Position numbers and translations under genes: made by a program. This document shows positions 62,372 through 64,000 of a stretch of 64,000 bases of DNA, in pieces. The notes under the pieces are model-generated. The model ran no database searches and was not told where the DNA came from. It saw only the letters and a program-made list of their open reading frames with translations. Origin of the DNA: Microbacterium sp. A20. GTDB taxonomy: Bacteria > Actinomycetota > Actinomycetes > Actinomycetales > Microbacteriaceae. Location: the NCBI RefSeq assembly GCF_004794515.1, contig NZ_SSDF01000080.1:62001-126000 (forward strand), read 5' to 3'. Numbering within the stretch: position 1 is the first letter of the stretch; the number at the start of each line of letters is the position of its first letter.

Positions 62372-62803
62372 TCAGCGCCCGCCGCCGCGGAACTTCGCGA
62401 AGAAGCGGTCAGCCTCCGTGCGCTGTTCTGCGACGGATGTCACGGTCGCCGGATCCACGGGGGTGAATGTGAAGACGCGGTCCAGTGGACCTGCGGGTCC
62501 GAGCCGGTATGCGCTCAGACCACCACCCTGATCGCGCGCCATGCCGCTGGGCCAGACGTCGGCCTGTGCACCGGCGACCCCCAACCGCCACCCGCGCGGG
62601 TCGAGCTCTTCGCGCACCAGGCACAGCGCCTCGAAGGCGTCGTTCGCCTGCCGCTCTACAGCGCCGAGCTCTGGGGAGTTGACGACCACCACCCACTGCC
62701 AGTCGTCGGTCTGCCACCAGCTGACCCGCACCTCGTGGATGAGACCTCCGTGACTCGCGGCGATCTTCTGGGGACTCTGCGGCTGAATCGGCACGTCGTC
62801 CAT
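62372..62803 (-). CDS. Hypothetical protein (143 aa)
   Basis: 143 aa, soluble, with Trp-rich segments VRVSWWQTDDWQWVVVV, regularly spaced strands and a helix FEALCLVREELD, then a basic C-terminus (FFAKFRGGGR). I do not recognise a family. The ATG overlaps the M24 peptidase stop (ATGA), so it is translated after that gene, and the pair should be cotranscribed. A role connected with the peptidase is only suggested by coupling. Confidence 0.65.
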   Translation of the reverse strand: MDDVPIQPQSPQKIAASHGGLIHEVRVSWWQTDDWQWVVVVNSPELGAVERQANDAFEALCLVREELDPRGWRLGVAGAQADVWPSGMARDQGGGLSAYRLGPAGPLDRVFTFTPVDPATVTSVAEQRTEADRFFAKFRGGGR

Positions 62804-63939
62804 CAGGAGTCGGCCGCCCGCGCACCTACCGACACGAGCTCGTGCGGCGCGACGTTGAGCCGCTCGCCACCATCGGCCGTGACGATCACGATGTCTTCGA
62901 TGCGCGCGCCCCACTCGCCGGCGAAGTAGATGCCGGGCTCGATGCTGAACGCCATCCCCTCTCGCAGCACGAGGTCGTTGCCAGGCGCGATGTAGGGCTC
63001 CTCGTGCACCGAGACGCCGATGCCGTGACCGGTGCGGTGCAGGAACGCCTCGCCCAGGCCGGCGTCGGCGAGCACGGTCCGCGCTGCAGCATCCACCTCG
63101 GCGGCCGTGGCACCGGGGCGCACCGCGTCGACGGCAGCCTGCTGCGCCCGCGCGAGAACCTCGATGCGTTCGGCCGCTTCCGGGTCGGGGTTGCCGACGA
63201 CGTAGGTCCTCGTGCTGTCGGAGTTGTAACCGCTCGGCACCGCGCCGCCGATGTCGACCACGACGACGTCGCCCTCTTCGATCACGCGGTCCGAGACCTC
63301 GTGGTGCGGGTCGGCGCCGTTCGGGCCCGAGCCGACGATCACGAACTCGACGGTACGGTGGCCCTCCGCCACGATGGCCTCGGCGATGTCGGTCGCAACG
63401 GCGCGCTCGGTGCGCCCGGCCCGAAGCCACTCGTGCACGCGGCGATGCACCGCGTCGATCGCGTCTCCCGCTCGGCGGAGCTCGGCGATCTCCTCGGCGT
63501 CCTTGATCATGCGTCCTTCGCGGAGCACGGGTGTCGCCAGCTCGAGACGCACGCCGAGACGCTCGCCGATGGGGACGACGTGCAGCGCGGGCAGCGCATC
63601 CGAGACACCGACGCGGGTGACCGACCCCGCGGCGGCGGTCACGAGCGCGTAGGGATCTTCGCCGTCGACCCAGTCGGCGACGGTCAGACCCAGCTCGCCG
63701 ACCGCCGTGGTGCGCACCTTCGCGAGCTCCATCCGGGGAACCACGACCGTCGGAGCGATGTCGGGGCCGATCACCAGGGCGGTCAGCCGCTCGATCGTGT
63801 CGCCCTCGACGCCCAGTAGATACTGCAGGTCGGGTCCCGGCCCGACGATGATCGCATCCAGGCCCGATTCGGCGGCGAGGGATGCGGCACGGGCGAGACG
63901 GGCGGCGTACACGGAGGCGGGGAAGGGCAGTGTGCTCAC
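62803..63939 (-). CDS. M24 family metallopeptidase (Xaa-Pro aminopeptidase-like)
   Basis: 378 aa. N-terminal creatinase-like domain (about 1-145) and a C-terminal pita-bread domain with the dinuclear metal ligands in order: Asp (VVVDIGGA), Asp (YNSDSTRTY), His (TGHGIGV), Glu (IEPGIYF) and Glu (ARIEDIV). Cleaves N-terminal Xaa-Pro bonds or related dipeptides. The GTG at 63939 (start STLPFPASVY) is chosen for context; an in-frame ATG at 63975 and GTG at 63948 are alternatives. The 143-aa gene follows with a 4-nt overlap. Confidence 0.9.
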   Translation of the reverse strand: MSTLPFPASVYAARLARAASLAAESGLDAIIVGPGPDLQYLLGVEGDTIERLTALVIGPDIAPTVVVPRMELAKVRTTAVGELGLTVADWVDGEDPYALVTAAAGSVTRVGVSDALPALHVVPIGERLGVRLELATPVLREGRMIKDAEEIAELRRAGDAIDAVHRRVHEWLRAGRTERAVATDIAEAIVAEGHRTVEFVIVGSGPNGADPHHEVSDRVIEEGDVVVVDIGGAVPSGYNSDSTRTYVVGNPDPEAAERIEVLARAQQAAVDAVRPGATAAEVDAAARTVLADAGLGEAFLHRTGHGIGVSVHEEPYIAPGNDLVLREGMAFSIEPGIYFAGEWGARIEDIVIVTADGGERLNVAPHELVSVGARAADS

Positions 63940-64000
63940 GGGTTCCACGCTACTGCGCGGGTGCCCGCAGCACACCAGGATCCCTGACCTGGGTGCACGA

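Overview
This is a high-GC (roughly 67-70% by eye) actinobacterial chromosome segment carrying the replication-origin region. The gene content, the order parB-parA-rsmG-jag-yidC-yidD-rnpA-rpmH-dnaA-dnaN-recF-dciA-gyrB-gyrA, TANNNT-type -10 boxes, LAXTG/LPXTG surface proteins and a parS array point to Microbacteriaceae, most likely Microbacterium; the genus is inference.

Layout. 1-4.9 kb: an oligopeptide/nickel-type ABC importer operon (substrate-binding lipoprotein cut by the window edge, two permeases, two ATPases), then a DUF3800 gene. 5.9-10.5 kb (minus): a GAF-domain regulator, epoxide hydrolase, aldehyde dehydrogenase and DUF779 cluster, with a multi-half-site operator candidate before the dehydrogenase. 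10.6-12.6 kb: a TetR regulator divergent from a dihydrofolate-reductase-like gene, and a FitA/PIN toxin-antitoxin pair. 12.6-14 kb: CCA tRNA nucleotidyltransferase (minus).

14-31.4 kb looks like an accessory block between two genes (cca and the DUF6049 gene) that are near neighbours in many actinobacteria. It holds a wall-anchored metallophosphoesterase, a polyamine-type uptake/catabolism cluster (Lrp regulator, PuuC-like, PuuD-like, DUF3830, PotDBCA-like transporter), a Tat-exported phospholipase C/acid phosphatase, an LPATG surface protein with SdrD/CNA-B-like repeats, an LLM flavin oxidoreductase and a methyltransferase. Intergenic inverted repeats of one family occur at 14.03 and 24.72 kb, with a possible relative at 16.87 kb.

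31.4-36.8 kb: DUF6049, murJ, trxB and trxA. 36.8-38.6 kb: a small unknown gene and a sugar-porter MFS transporter. 38.6-45.5 kb (minus): the parAB, rsmG, jag, yidC, yidD, rnpA, rpmH block. Seven parS sites lie between 40.5 and 43.2 kb. They include one translated as the first residues of ParA and several in a 1.9-kb gene-free spacer that also holds a degenerate C-rich repeat array. 45.5-56 kb: dnaA, oriC (DnaA-box clusters on both sides of dnaA), dnaN, recF, dciA, gyrB, gyrA and a DUF3566 membrane protein.

56.1-64 kb: a VIT-family transporter, a NarL-type two-component system whose kinase carries an in-frame palindromic repeat, a DUF4097 protein, tRNA-Ile(GAT) and tRNA-Ala(TGC), an SDR-TetR pair with a 13-bp-arm operator candidate, an HNH protein lacking the usual first histidine, a small unknown gene and an M24 peptidase. 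I found no CRISPR array, transposase, prophage or rRNA operon. The most unusual features are the parS spacer, the intergenic repeat family and the accessory block.
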